From contig JALBYF010000084.1 of NCBI GenBank assembly GCA_023212725.1, positions 1 through 64,000 on the forward strand: DNA of 64,000 nucleotides. The letters run 5' to 3'. The DNA comes from Tranzscheliella williamsii (Eukaryota > Basidiomycota > Ustilaginomycetes > Ustilaginales > Ustilaginaceae). This document shows positions 20,787-30,818 of this stretch, piece after piece; the first letter of the stretch is position 1, and each line of letters opens with the position of its first letter. The translations under genes and the position numbers were made by a program. The notes below the pieces were generated by a model. The model did no database searches. It was not told the DNA's origin and saw only the letters and a list, made by a program, of their open reading frames with translations.

Positions 20787-22202
20787 TCAGCCGACGATGG
20801 ACTTGTACAACTTTCGAAGATTCCACGCGACAATGGGGGCGATTGCCCAGCACGCGGCGTCACCGATCTCGATCAAGCTGCGCAGCTCGACCGGGATTAC
20901 GGCGTACTTTCCGTGAGGCTGGGCCGGGTCGACTGTACTGTCCGCAGCCACGGCCTTGGCGAACTCGCCACGCACAAAGTCGCCCTGCTCGTAGAACCTA
21001 TGCATTAGCGCATCCTTCTCGATCCACCGGTTGCGCAGCCAGTCTTCGAACTGCTTCTTTTCGTCCTCGCTCGCCTCGGCTGGCTTGTCATTTATGCCCA
21101 GCGGAGGAAGGTCGCTCTCCCGCGATGCGATCTCGGCGACAGCCGGAGGATTTCCAGAGCTGTCGTTGGAAACGGGTGGTGTAACCCTAGTCATGGTCAA
21201 GTGGATGTGCACCGCCGGCGGCGGAACACCCTGCATGAAAATCGACCGTAGCGTGTAAAAGTCCTGACCATAGCCCGCAGGAGGGATGCCTGGATATCCG
21301 ATCGTAAAGTCCACAAGCCAGAGATCGTCGATCTCTTTTGCCAGCGTACGCATGCAAAAGAAAAGGCCCGTCGACCGAGGAAGGAGCAGATTCTCCAGAT
21401 CTTTGATCCCCATCTTCTCAGCAAATTTGGCGGACACCGGGCGCGTTTGGCTCGACACCAGCGTTCCTTCTGGGAAGATCAGGAGAAGGAGCTTCTTGGC
21501 ATTACTGCTGCTGCTGCGTTTGCTCGTCGACGTCGACGGACCATCTCCAGAAGCCATTTCGCCAAGGTGCGTGGCCAATTGGGCTTGATCACTGGCCCAG
21601 TTCCTAGCCAGAAAGATGAATCTATAGAACTGCATGCCCCAGCCGACGAAGGGAATCCATTTTAGGCTCTTCTTGAGGATTATAACAATGGTATCAGCCA
21701 GATCCGCGTAGTAGGCCAGCGACCAAAGGTAGAGCCAGTCAGTATAAACTTGGTGATTCGACATCCATACCGAACGTCGCGGCAGGTCCAGTCCAGTGAT
21801 CCTCCCGGTCTGTTTGTCCCGGTGGACGAAGGGCTCGGGGTCGAGGTATCCACCCTTTCCATCGCCTACGGAGACAATCAGCTGGGTCGGACCAAAGAAC
21901 TGCGAGACGAGGACGAGAAGGCGGCCGAAGGCAAGCTTGGAATAGGCAATATTGGAGTGGTAGATGGACAGAGTGGTTGGATGTAGTGACAAAGGCCACG
22001 AAAGCAGTTGGAAGGCGTGCGCAAAGATGATGCAAACATTGAAGACCAGCCCGAACACGATCGACTGAAGCAAAGAAGAGGCGGGCATGCGCGAGCTGAC
22101 AGGCAGGGCGTACGGTGGTACTGCTGCATGCTGACCAAGGCCGGTCTTGGCCGAGATGGGGTCTACACTCGTACCGTCATTGTGCGCAGCTGAAGACGAC
22201 AT
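20787..22202 (-). CDS. PlsC-type lysophospholipid acyltransferase (CST26/LCLAT-like)
   Basis: An ER-membrane acyltransferase that adds an acyl chain to a lysophospholipid. The two signature motifs are visible: NHQVYTDW (the NHxxxxD catalytic box) and LIFPEGTLVSSQTR (the FPEGT box). Before them is a hydrophobic segment (SIVFGLVFNVCIIFAHAFQLLSW) that should span the membrane. Later LVDFTIGYPGIPPAGYGQDFYTLRSIF resembles the yeast Cst26/Psi1 and animal LCLAT1/LPGAT branch, which favours phosphatidylinositol remodelling, but the substrate is an inference. Starting at the ATG at 22202 it has 471 residues and ends in a hydrophobic tail near AACWAIAPIVAW. It is a single exon. Confidence 0.87.
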   Translation of the reverse strand: MSSSAAHNDGTSVDPISAKTGLGQHAAVPPYALPVSSRMPASSLLQSIVFGLVFNVCIIFAHAFQLLSWPLSLHPTTLSIYHSNIAYSKLAFGRLLVLVSQFFGPTQLIVSVGDGKGGYLDPEPFVHRDKQTGRITGLDLPRRSVWMSNHQVYTDWLYLWSLAYYADLADTIVIILKKSLKWIPFVGWGMQFYRFIFLARNWASDQAQLATHLGEMASGDGPSTSTSKRSSSSNAKKLLLLIFPEGTLVSSQTRPVSAKFAEKMGIKDLENLLLPRSTGLFFCMRTLAKEIDDLWLVDFTIGYPGIPPAGYGQDFYTLRSIFMQGVPPPAVHIHLTMTRVTPPVSNDSSGNPPAVAEIASRESDLPPLGINDKPAEASEDEKKQFEDWLRNRWIEKDALMHRFYEQGDFVRGEFAKAVAADSTVDPAQPHGKYAVIPVELRSLIEIGDAACWAIAPIVAWNLRKLYKSIVG

Positions 22203-22756
22203 GCTTCTGGTCAAAGCTCGATGACTGTTCGGGTACGAAGCTGCTTCCCATGAGACGTGGTCTCCCCCCAGATGGGGCTATTGAAGTGATATGGACGAAT
22301 GTCGTTCCAGAGCAAGAATGTAGAGCAGCGGTAAGCGGATGGGGTGGGACTCAGCTTTATTCGACCGTGACACGGAACAAGCAGCAGACAACGTCTGAAG
22401 AGCGGCTTTGCGGAAGGGCGACAGTCTGCATCCGCACGTTGTTAGCTGTCATGCTCCGCTCACCTTCGGCTCTGATCCATGGATGCCCCACACTTGGCGT
22501 CTTACCTCCACTTCGTGCTTCTATCACAAATCTTACTCTGTTCAACCTAACATGCCTTTCTCCTACACACCTTACACATGCCTTTGTCTATTGAACAGAT
22601 CTGCGCTAGGTGCCAGAGGAGCCGTAGATCTACAGCAGCATAACCCCTAAATGCCATGATGGAGACTGGCACACCATATCCCAATGCCTCTCCTGTTATG
22701 TGCTGGGAGGCTTCGTCGGGACGTATGACAAGCCAGCGGGGAATGACGGTATGAGG
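22203..22756. other. Intergenic region, acyltransferase promoter side
   Basis: 554 bp between the acyltransferase start (-) and the 3' end of the MIC12-like gene (-). Only short unsupported open frames were seen. Confidence 0.55.
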
Positions 22757-23525
22757 CTAGCGGAGACTGGTGCCTTCACCGAGGTAGAAGGTTCTACCCG
22801 CGTTCCCATTACCGACCTGGCCGAATCCTGTGTCGGCCTTGGCTTCCACCACTTTCTCTACGGTGCTGGCGTTCCAGCCAGTCGCATGTGCAATCCTGGA
22901 GCCGATGCTGCTCCCTGGTCCGTGGATGGTAGCGCGAGCTGCCTGGGCGGCGCTCGACTCGTCGCGCAGTGAGACGCCGCGAGTGTCGATGACACCCGCC
23001 TTAGAACCGCCAGTCGCCACCTTCTGAGCTTCTAATGGGACGCCAGCCGAAGCGTCGGAGGAGCCCAGATTTGAGAAGAGGTGCTTTGCTGTGGTGATGC
23101 CGTTGGCAAACAAGTCGTAGTAGTTGGCGTTTGCCAGGGCACTGACCGCTGCACTCACATGTTCCTAGCGTTGCGAGGCAAGCAAATACACAGGCAAGCG
23201 CGTGAGTAGGCTTGTACCTCTGCGAACTAGTCATCCGCTAGACCGATCCATATGAACTTACGTTCCAGCGACCCTTGATCTCTTCGGTAACGGTAGGCCG
23301 CGTCGGTGGGACGTAGGCAGGCCTCAGCTGCTCTCTCGCCACACGCTGCTTTCCTTCCTTGTCCCAGTTGTCAGGATCAATGTCGTTCAACTGCATTTGA
23401 ATGCTGTTGAGCGCTACAGCAGTATCGTGTGTCCGCACAGCAATCGTGTGTCTGAAAGTATAGAGCAACGAGGTGGCTACAAAGACGCCCGAAATGGGCG
23501 CCAAAATAAATCGTGTGGCTGCCAT
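22757..23525 (-). CDS. MIC12: MIC12/AIM5-like MICOS complex subunit, two exons
   Basis: MIC12 (Aim5, related to animal QIL1) is a small inner-membrane subunit of the MICOS complex that shapes cristae junctions. Exon 1 (23262-23525) starts MAATRFILAPISGVFVATSLLY, a short hydrophobic N-terminal anchor, and ends at TEEIKGRWN. A 97-bp intron (23165-23261, GTAAGT donor, CTAG acceptor, phase 0) follows. Exon 2 (22757-23164) continues EHVSAAVSALANANYYD. The EEIKxRWN block followed by a short amphipathic stretch is the recognisable family feature. At 223 residues it is longer than yeast Aim5, the extra being a low-complexity tail. The family is poorly conserved, so the name is probable, not certain. 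It is divergent from NAA25. Confidence 0.65.
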
Positions 23526-24002
23526 AGCCCTTCACCTTTCCTGCCAGGTCGTCGACAAGCCCGGAGGTATTAGTTATAGGTGTAGGTATAGGTGTAGGGT
23601 AGCGTTACTATCGCCGAGATCGTAGGATGGGATCTGGTATGACACTTCCGTACCGCACCGCAATCGACCTCACATCGGAAATTTAATAATATATGTGATC
23701 GGAGTTCTTCCTCAAGTTCGCGCTATCAACTGGACTTGACTTTTGGGATGAGTCGCAATCTATACACGAGGTAGTGATTTGTAGGGCCATTCATACAAAT
23801 TGAAAGAGACAGGGCCCACCAACGACTTAGCGCTTAGACAGCACCAGGATCAGCTTCTTGTCACACATACAGGACTACCTTTTCGATCTGCTTTACGGGA
23901 CACTGAAGACCAAGCTCACAGCTCTTCTGAGTCACCCGTGTGTAGCTCTCGCCGTCGCTGTCTGCTCCACCACTGACGCCACCGGGAGTTCTGTGGTACT
24001 AG
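23526..24002. promoter_or_regulatory. Divergent promoter region, MIC12-like / NAA25
   Basis: 477 bp between divergent starts. It includes two direct copies of a 12-bp unit TATAGGTGTAGG at 23575-23598 and a short AT-rich patch near 23680. No gene was recognised. Confidence 0.45.
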
Positions 24003-26603
24003 ATGGCAAGCTCCTTCAATCCGTTGGCGCTCCTGGCTGAGCGCACATGCGGTCCGATCTACAATGCAATCGACACGGGTAACAACGCGGTAGCCGTTCG
24101 ACATGCGGACAAGATCCTACAGTCGCAACCAGACTTAGCATTAGCTTCTGCTCTGAAATCAATAGCGCTTGTGCGCTTGGGCAAGCACACCGAAGCGAAC
24201 GCGGTTTGCGACAAGCTCATTGCCCGCGGTTTGAGACGTGGAGAAGAAGGCGTTGCCACACCTCTGACGTGGAGTCTAAGCCTGTTGGGCCGTAGAAAGG
24301 ACGAAGTTGAGCTCTTGCAAGGCCTTGCTCAGGCAAACCCGAATGACGAGGATCTTGGGAGGCAAACCTTCATGGCCCTCATCAAAGCAGGCATGTATCA
24401 AAAGGCACAGCAGTTGTCACTCAAGCTGCACAAGTTATTCGCAGGCAAGAAAGCCAAAAAAGGCAGGTTCGCGGACGAATATTTCTGGTGGTCCATCCAG
24501 TCCTACCTTCTGCTGGCTAGGAACCCTTCCGCACCCGGTGCGGCACTTGCCCTGCCCCTCAGTCAGAGGATGATCGAGAAGCAGATTGAAGCCAAACCTC
24601 TGGGTATGAACGACGAAGAGGCACTCTGGCTCCAGCTCCAAGTCTTAGTCAAACAGGGGAAGTCAGAGGCTGCTTTCCAGTTGATGGCCGAACAAGGGTC
24701 GGTAGGGGACAATCTGTGCGATAGAAACCTCAGCCTGGAGTTTGCTCGGACAAAGCTAGCAAAAGACCTGATGAACTTCGACTTTGTCGAGAGACATGCT
24801 CGAGCGAGACTAGAGAGAGGCAGTCGAAATTGGGCCCATTTTCTCGACTACATCGAAGCGGTGGCAAGCCTCGGCGGAGACAGGTTAATAGAGGCTAAAA
24901 ACTTTATTGACAGTCTGGCCACCTCCAAAGAAGGCAGCAAGGACCGATCCGTTCGATTGGCTCAGCTTGAGCTGTGCAAAAGACAGCAGCAAATGGGCTT
25001 GTCAGTAGAGGATCTACTGTCCAGAGTGCTTTCTTATTTCGACCTCTTTGGCTCCAAAGCCTGCTGCCACGAAGATCTTCAGCCCTATCTTACCCTCCTA
25101 TCTCCAGCACAGCAGAACGACCTGACCCAACAGCTGGAGCAGAAACGCAAGAAAATTGCCATGGCGGCCGAGGAAGATTTGCGGCTAAACATTTCCATAT
25201 CCAAAATCACACGGACCGTACAGCAAAGTGATACCGTGACAGAAGCGAGCGAGGTGCAGCTTGCGACACTGCGGATGCAGGAGTATGTGGATGGACTAGT
25301 TATCGGGAAGGATCTTGCGGAGACAGAGATGCAACCTGCCGACGATTTGGCGTTGTTGAGCGTTCAAGCTTTATTGTCGGCTTATGCCCTTTCGGGATTT
25401 AGGTTAGGGTATTTGACACAAGGGATCACGCTACTCGAATATGCCTTGACAAAGAGCAAGAAGGCTTACCAGCTTAGGATGCTACTGATACGATGCTACA
25501 TACTAGCGGGTGCGTTCGACCGTGCCGCGGTACACTACAACCTGCTAGGACTGAAAAGCGTGCAGACAGACACGCTATCCTATTTGATCAGCGAGCGGAC
25601 GTCGAGCTTTGCACCGGCAAGCGCCACTTCCTCGGATGACGGACTTTACAAGATGGTGGTCCGGCCGCTGTCGTCGGCGCAAGGCGTTTATAAGGAAAAT
25701 GAGCAATCGACCGGGGAGATGATCTCCAAGGCATTTGAACACGGAATCTACTCACGCGTAGAGGAGTTTGTCGAATTCGGAGAGATGCTCGACAGATCGC
25801 TGCAAAGGCAAATCTTGCGTCTGGAAGAGGCACGGTCACATTTTCAACGAAGCTTTACGACAAATCAACAGGAGGCGGCATCGTTCTCGGCCGGTCTCTC
25901 AAGCTCGGCTGCTGCGGTGCTTGATGCCCTGGAAGCGGGCTTGCACGACCAACGAGATTACACGGTCTTGGCCAGTCATCAACCTGCAGGTACGCCCAGT
26001 ATACATGAGCTGACACAGGTCGGGCCTAAACAGGACAGCGGATGGGTGAAATGCATCGTCTCGACGTTCTGCCATGAGACGATCGAAATAGAAGCAGAGG
26101 ACATGAAGAGTCTAAGCCAAGCGGAGCGTCATATGGTCGAGATCGTTGCCGAGCTCCGGTCGGGGGGAGAGTTCAAGGAGTCGATGCCGTTGAAATGGGC
26201 CGAAGAGGTCAAAGGTGAAGTAAAGGCCATTGCCACCGGATTGACGGGCACGACCGCCACGCCTGGAGGCCGGCCGGTCGATATTGCCCATAGCGTTGAA
26301 CTTCTGTTGTACGCGACCTACATAACATCGAGTCATGCAAGCGACAAGGGTCAAGCAGCGTGGAAATCGCATCTGTCCGAAATCGCCACATTGATCAACC
26401 ATCTGTCGCGATCAGCAATTACCGGCAGCGTAGCAGACTCAGAGATCCTGCAAGTGGGCCTTGCAAAGCTTGGGGCCGACCAAGTCGCCCAACTGGCTAG
26501 GAGCACGCTGGACAACGTGTCGAAAAGCTGGACAAAAGTGTTTGCCAACCAGCGAGATGCTTTGCGAGAAGCTCTCGACCTGAATAAAAAAGCGAAAGCC
26601 TAG
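24003..26603 (+). CDS. NAA25: NatB N-terminal acetyltransferase auxiliary subunit (NAA25/Mdm20)
   Basis: NAA25 anchors the catalytic subunit NAA20 to the ribosome; NatB acetylates proteins starting Met-Asp/Glu/Asn, including actin and tropomyosin. The 866-residue frame begins with tetratricopeptide-like helices (YNAIDTGNNAVAVRHADKIL, SALKSIALVRLGKHTEANAVC). A second diagnostic zone follows (DEYFWWSIQSYLLLAR, then RQLRMLLIRCY-like helices near 25470, QLRMLLIRCYILAGAFDRA). Overall size, helical composition and the order of these blocks match Mdm20. The stop is TAG at 26601-26603. The same reading frame continues open for 47 further codons and runs through a 24-bp tandem repeat (see repeat entry and finding). 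It is a single exon. Confidence 0.85.
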   Translation: MASSFNPLALLAERTCGPIYNAIDTGNNAVAVRHADKILQSQPDLALASALKSIALVRLGKHTEANAVCDKLIARGLRRGEEGVATPLTWSLSLLGRRKDEVELLQGLAQANPNDEDLGRQTFMALIKAGMYQKAQQLSLKLHKLFAGKKAKKGRFADEYFWWSIQSYLLLARNPSAPGAALALPLSQRMIEKQIEAKPLGMNDEEALWLQLQVLVKQGKSEAAFQLMAEQGSVGDNLCDRNLSLEFARTKLAKDLMNFDFVERHARARLERGSRNWAHFLDYIEAVASLGGDRLIEAKNFIDSLATSKEGSKDRSVRLAQLELCKRQQQMGLSVEDLLSRVLSYFDLFGSKACCHEDLQPYLTLLSPAQQNDLTQQLEQKRKKIAMAAEEDLRLNISISKITRTVQQSDTVTEASEVQLATLRMQEYVDGLVIGKDLAETEMQPADDLALLSVQALLSAYALSGFRLGYLTQGITLLEYALTKSKKAYQLRMLLIRCYILAGAFDRAAVHYNLLGLKSVQTDTLSYLISERTSSFAPASATSSDDGLYKMVVRPLSSAQGVYKENEQSTGEMISKAFEHGIYSRVEEFVEFGEMLDRSLQRQILRLEEARSHFQRSFTTNQQEAASFSAGLSSSAAAVLDALEAGLHDQRDYTVLASHQPAGTPSIHELTQVGPKQDSGWVKCIVSTFCHETIEIEAEDMKSLSQAERHMVEIVAELRSGGEFKESMPLKWAEEVKGEVKAIATGLTGTTATPGGRPVDIAHSVELLLYATYITSSHASDKGQAAWKSHLSEIATLINHLSRSAITGSVADSEILQVGLAKLGADQVAQLARSTLDNVSKSWTKVFANQRDALREALDLNKKAKA

Positions 26604-26636
26604 CGAAGAGCCTGTTGCGAGCAAGACACAGACAAT

Positions 26637-26744
26637 GAAGCCGTAGACAAGAAATCGGATGAAGCCGTAGACAAGAAGTCGGCTGAAGCCGTAGACAAGA
26701 AGTCGGATGAAGCCGTAGACAAGAAGTCGGATGAAGCCGTAGAC
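26637..26744 (+). repeat. 24-bp tandem repeat, 4.5 copies, in frame with NAA25
   Basis: Units start at 26637, 26661, 26685 and 26709, with a half unit at 26733. The unit is GAAGCCGTAGAC followed by AAGAARTCGGMT. Only single-base differences separate copies. The length is a multiple of three. In the NAA25 frame each unit reads Glu-Ala-Val-Asp-Lys-Lys-Ser-Asp/Ala, ending at a TAG at 26745-26747. The array lies 33 bp after the NAA25 stop codon. Confidence 0.95.
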
Positions 26745-26747
26745 TAG

Positions 26748-27901
26748 ACAAAGCCGTAACGGCTCGGCGTTACCCCAGTGCCAGTTACTCCGTCCGCCAC
26801 GCCTTGTTTGTCGCGATCATGGTAGGCAGGCAGGCCCGAGCTCATCAAATATGTCCTTCAAGTCTAGTGTACGGCCGAGTTTACCCTTGACGCAAAAACA
26901 GCATAACAGCAGCACCACAATAGCAAAGTCACCCCAAGACCGTCATGTGCCACAGCTTGGCTAGGTGTGAGCATTAAGCATGAGCTGAAGGGTGAGTGCG
27001 GAAGATGCGTCGGGATTAAGATTTCCAACCTGAATTGGGATGCCGACAAGAAGAGTACTAAGTTCCAATAACGCGCGTGAACATGAGCTAGTAAGTAGCA
27101 TACAGCATGTTGTATAAGTTACTAGGGATGCGCTTGCGTTGCTTGCCTGAATAAGGAAGGCGGATTCAGAATGTACGCGAAGCCCGCAGCATCAGCTTGG
27201 TGAAGACGCGCTGTTGGTCTCAGTGGAGATGCCGAGGGGAAATCATGACAAGCGAGACCAACCAGCACATGCAGGCAATTACTGAATGCGAGTGGCGGAC
27301 GGGCCGCTTGTGCCAGAACTGCTCTCGTAGGCTGCGCTTATTCTGCAGTCACAGTGACTTGTTCTCGACTAGCACTACTGCTCCCCCGCTTGCACTGCTT
27401 TACAATTCAAGGCCTTCTGACAACGCTGTGCTTGCGCGTCTGCAAGTGCTAACGTCGGTGCTTAGTCTATTGCTTCAATAGCTAGTCTTTAGCGTTTGGA
27501 CTTGTGCTGGTCTTTAGCGTTTGGACTTGTGCGTGTGCGCGTGCGTGTGCTTGTACGGGTGTGTGTGTGTGTGCCCGGTCCTTCATGCTTGCCTGCGCTT
27601 GTACCTGCACTTGGAGACTTGGAGACAAGCAGAGATGTTCGTGGTTGCGCATAGGCTTGCTGCCACCGTTCGCTGGTTTTTGCTGGCTCCTTTTCTCTGC
27701 TGCTTCGTTTGCACTCAACTCGCCTTCCGAACACCATCGCTGCTACGTCTACACCATCGTCATCGTTTGCTCGTCTCGAACCTATACCCCTTCTACCGTG
27801 GCTGACAGACTAGATATACCCTCATACCCCCGTCGATAAGCCTACCGTGGCCAGACAGTTTCACGCCGCTGTTGTTCGCCGGTGTGGTGCTTGTGCCGAC
27901 C
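26748..27901. other. Intergenic region, NAA25 to MSB1-like gene
   Basis: No gene recognised. The right half is pyrimidine-rich and includes a 25-bp tandem duplication and a GT-rich tract (listed separately) shortly upstream of the MSB1-like start, so it is probably promoter and leader. Confidence 0.5.
27485..27534. repeat. 25-bp direct tandem duplication
   Basis: A 25-bp unit beginning GTCTTTAGCGTTTGGACTTG occurs at 27485-27509 and again at 27510-27534, differing only at the last bases. It is followed by a GT/CG-rich microsatellite-like stretch to about 27575. Confidence 0.85.
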
Positions 27902-30535
27902 ATGGCTGCCGTAGCTTCTTCCGCCACTCCGCTCGATAGTCATCAGAATGGATTGTCGTCCGCACATTGGGCCGATGTGTCTTCGCCGCAGGTAACAACA
28001 TCTAGCCCGGCCCAGAAGCCGCCACGTAAACTATTCGGCCGCCCGCGCAAGAGCACCGATCATGATGCGCCACTCGCTAAGGGTTCTGACAGTTCAGATG
28101 AGAAGATCTTTGTCAACCGCGCCACCAACGTCTCTACCTCGGCATTGAGCACATCCAGTTCCGCCTCTAGGACTTCGAGGTTCTTCCGCAGATTTGCTCG
28201 CAATCGCAAGCCTCCTCCGCTGCCCTCTGCAGCTCCTGCACTGATTTTGAACTTCGATGCAGGCACCGCCGCTTCTTCCGCCTCGCATGTGGCGCAGATC
28301 TCGCAGCAGGACCTTGACACCATCCGCGATGTTCATCAGCAAGGTCCCACCGCTGCCGCAGCGGTCATTGCCCAGTCTAATGCTGCTTTTGCAGCTGCCC
28401 AAAATGTACCAAGACCTGTTGGCGAACAGCGCAAGCGCATGCTCGATGCGCTCTTGAACGCCCGCCTCGACGTCACGCAAACCCGCGACCTCGTCCGCAT
28501 GTGTGGCCGCCATATCCGCGAACGCGGCTTAGATACCCTCGGTCTTTTCCGACCATTCCGCATTGCCGAGTCTCACGACCGCGTCCTTTTTATCGTCCAG
28601 CTGTTTCTTTTGTCCATTGACATCTCCACCTACATCGCCGTCTTCCCTATCTTACCCGACAATGCGCTCGACTGGCTCGACCGGCAAGGCAACACCACTC
28701 TACAAGACAAAAGCAAGGTAGCCCACGAGGAGCTCGACAAGGAGCTGCGCTACGCTTCTCCCCATGAAGTTGTCACCGTCATGAAATGGGGACTCCGCCA
28801 CATGCGCCTCCGACCTGCCGATTTCCACTCCAAGGACGGAGAAGAATGGTATGATGAGTTTGTGGTTGCAGAGAGGGAATCTGGCTATCATGCCCGTGCC
28901 ATTGCCGACTTGTTGCATCCCAAGCTACCTCAAGAAACCGCCGAGCTGTTAAGCGAGGTGCTCGACTTGGCAGCCTCTGTCACTGCCCACGCTGTTAGCA
29001 ATCACATGCCTCCTGCCGATATCTGCAGGATCCTCGGCTTCTGGCTCTTTGGCCGCATCGGTGTTGCCCATCCTCCGCCCACCTTTGACGAGCTCATGGA
29101 GTCGGTAGATAAGGCGACCGCCGTGGCCGAACATCTGCTCCTCGCCCATATCAGATCGCAAGCGGCAGTCACTTTCTCCATGCCGCTCCGGCTGACGGAG
29201 CTTGTGCAGGGCTACCCGCACATCAAAGCCGCTGCGCAAACCCCCTCGCTGCCCGCCGCTTTTGGATCCCGTCCGATTCAGACGCTGCGCATCGATCTCA
29301 AGTCCGACAATCTGATTGTTTCGCCGGCCAAGCCTCGGACGCCGGCAGTTACGCTAGCGGCTGCGCTTGATGCCTCCGCCTCGGGCGATCTGCAGGGCGA
29401 TCGGGGCGAGACCTGGGCTGCCGTGATGGCCCAACTTGACACGGACGCCAGCACCACCCGCAAGGGCCAGGAGTTGCTCATGGAGGAGCACGCCCGTATC
29501 TTCCAGCTTGTGGAGGAGGAACTCGAGACACAAGCCAGCGCCATCCAGGACGCGTCCGACACAACCTCTGATCCACTGTCCGCAGCGAGCGGCATCAAGA
29601 CCGACGAATTCGGCAAACTTGCTAGGAGCGATACCAATGGCATCAGCAGTCGAACTTGGCGACGACGTTCGCAGTCGGCGTTGGACCTTAATGGCGCCCG
29701 TCCGCTGTCCGTCCTCCCCGAGGTGTCGCCTGTCTCCAGTCCGACCGGCTTGGACCAGAAAACGTTACGGAACCCAGCGAGCGCGGATGGTACATCCGCT
29801 CACGACGAGCCCGTAGAGGTGGTTACCGACATCAACCATGATGCGGCTGTCTCGCCCGCCGAAGGGGCGTACGCACCCCATGGAGACCTTTTCACTGGTT
29901 CGCTGGAGCAATCACCGTCGTGGCGGTCGTTCTCAGAGGAAGGATTCGGGGCGATGAGCACAGTGTCTTCGGACCTGACTCTGTCCGAGTTTGAGGTAAG
30001 GCCGATGGGGGCGTCACGGACGTTGCCGTCGCGGCGAAGCCAGCGGAGTGCCTACCGAAACAAGGCGAGCGTGCGGCCTGCGCTGCCGGCGTCGTTTGCG
30101 GCGGGCAAGGCGCGGGCTGTGGAGGCGACGCACGTGGTAACGTCGGCGCGGATGGCGGAGCTGGACACGGCGCTGGCGGTGTTGTGGCAGGACCAGCTGC
30201 TGGACCGCGCTGTGTGCTGTGCGCTGCCGACGTTCGTTTTTGTCCAGCTCAACGAGCGCGCCGCCAGCGCGGCGGGGCTGATGGGCGAGACACGCGCCGA
30301 GCGCCCCTGGCTGCTCATCGTCGAGACCATCACGCCCCCGCGCCCGCCCACACCGCCCACCCCCCCCTACACCTCCCGCCGTGCGCGCTGGGATGCCTCC
30401 TCGATCGCCGACCGTCGCTCCCTCTTCGCCCCCAGCATCCGCTCCGTCCGCTCCAGCCTCCGCAGAGTCAGCACCATCATCGGCGCCGCTCCTCGCAGAA
30501 AAAAGCCCATCAGCCCCGATTACGAACTCGTCTAA
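27902..30535 (+). CDS. Msb1/Mug8-domain morphogenesis protein
   Basis: Msb1-type proteins (fission yeast Mug8) carry a RhoGAP-like domain and link Cdc42/Rho signalling with beta-glucan synthesis at growth sites. I use the ATG at 27902 (MAAVASSATPLDSH); the frame extends upstream only to a TTG. The 877-residue product has a basic N-terminal region (PPRKLFGRPRKST, SRFFRRFARNRKPPP). The conserved domain lies at about residues 175-440: CGRHIRERGLDTLGLFRPFR, DISTYIAVFPILPDN, SPHEVVTVMKWGLRHMRLRP, YHARAIADLLHPKLP, ILGFWLFGRIG. The C-terminal half is Ser/Pro/Asp-rich and disordered. Inference: a cytoplasmic bud- or hyphal-tip protein. The 3' end shows the G-ending to C-ending codon flip. Confidence 0.82.
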   Translation: MAAVASSATPLDSHQNGLSSAHWADVSSPQVTTSSPAQKPPRKLFGRPRKSTDHDAPLAKGSDSSDEKIFVNRATNVSTSALSTSSSASRTSRFFRRFARNRKPPPLPSAAPALILNFDAGTAASSASHVAQISQQDLDTIRDVHQQGPTAAAAVIAQSNAAFAAAQNVPRPVGEQRKRMLDALLNARLDVTQTRDLVRMCGRHIRERGLDTLGLFRPFRIAESHDRVLFIVQLFLLSIDISTYIAVFPILPDNALDWLDRQGNTTLQDKSKVAHEELDKELRYASPHEVVTVMKWGLRHMRLRPADFHSKDGEEWYDEFVVAERESGYHARAIADLLHPKLPQETAELLSEVLDLAASVTAHAVSNHMPPADICRILGFWLFGRIGVAHPPPTFDELMESVDKATAVAEHLLLAHIRSQAAVTFSMPLRLTELVQGYPHIKAAAQTPSLPAAFGSRPIQTLRIDLKSDNLIVSPAKPRTPAVTLAAALDASASGDLQGDRGETWAAVMAQLDTDASTTRKGQELLMEEHARIFQLVEEELETQASAIQDASDTTSDPLSAASGIKTDEFGKLARSDTNGISSRTWRRRSQSALDLNGARPLSVLPEVSPVSSPTGLDQKTLRNPASADGTSAHDEPVEVVTDINHDAAVSPAEGAYAPHGDLFTGSLEQSPSWRSFSEEGFGAMSTVSSDLTLSEFEVRPMGASRTLPSRRSQRSAYRNKASVRPALPASFAAGKARAVEATHVVTSARMAELDTALAVLWQDQLLDRAVCCALPTFVFVQLNERAASAAGLMGETRAERPWLLIVETITPPRPPTPPTPPYTSRRARWDASSIADRRSLFAPSIRSVRSSLRRVSTIIGAAPRRKKPISPDYELV

Positions 30536-30818
30536 CTTCAGTGCGTATCCGTTCCTGGGTCTACTACACTACCGCTTGCCCGCTGCCGCAATGCGCGTTG
30601 GGCCTTTCGCCGCCTACCTCTGCTCTCTGCACCGCACCGCGTCTTCTTCAGAGTTTCATAAAAGTCAATTCATCGCGTCAGGTCGAGACGGTAACCACCC
30701 CGGATCCCATTAACAGTGTCCACTTAGCAATCTGACGTATTTAGGCATGCGTCATAGGATACAGGAGTTTGAGAGAAAGATTGGCTGTGACGCGAGAGAG
30801 CGCGAAATGCAGAAGCGT

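Noticed and set aside
23575..23598. Telomere-like TATAGGTGTAGG repeat as an internal telomere remnant
   Set aside because: Only two copies, and it does not match the TTAGGG unit expected for these fungi.
26637..26744. Possible CRISPR-like repeat array
   Set aside because: The 24-bp units are directly contiguous with no spacers, and this is eukaryotic sequence; it is a coding-type minisatellite.
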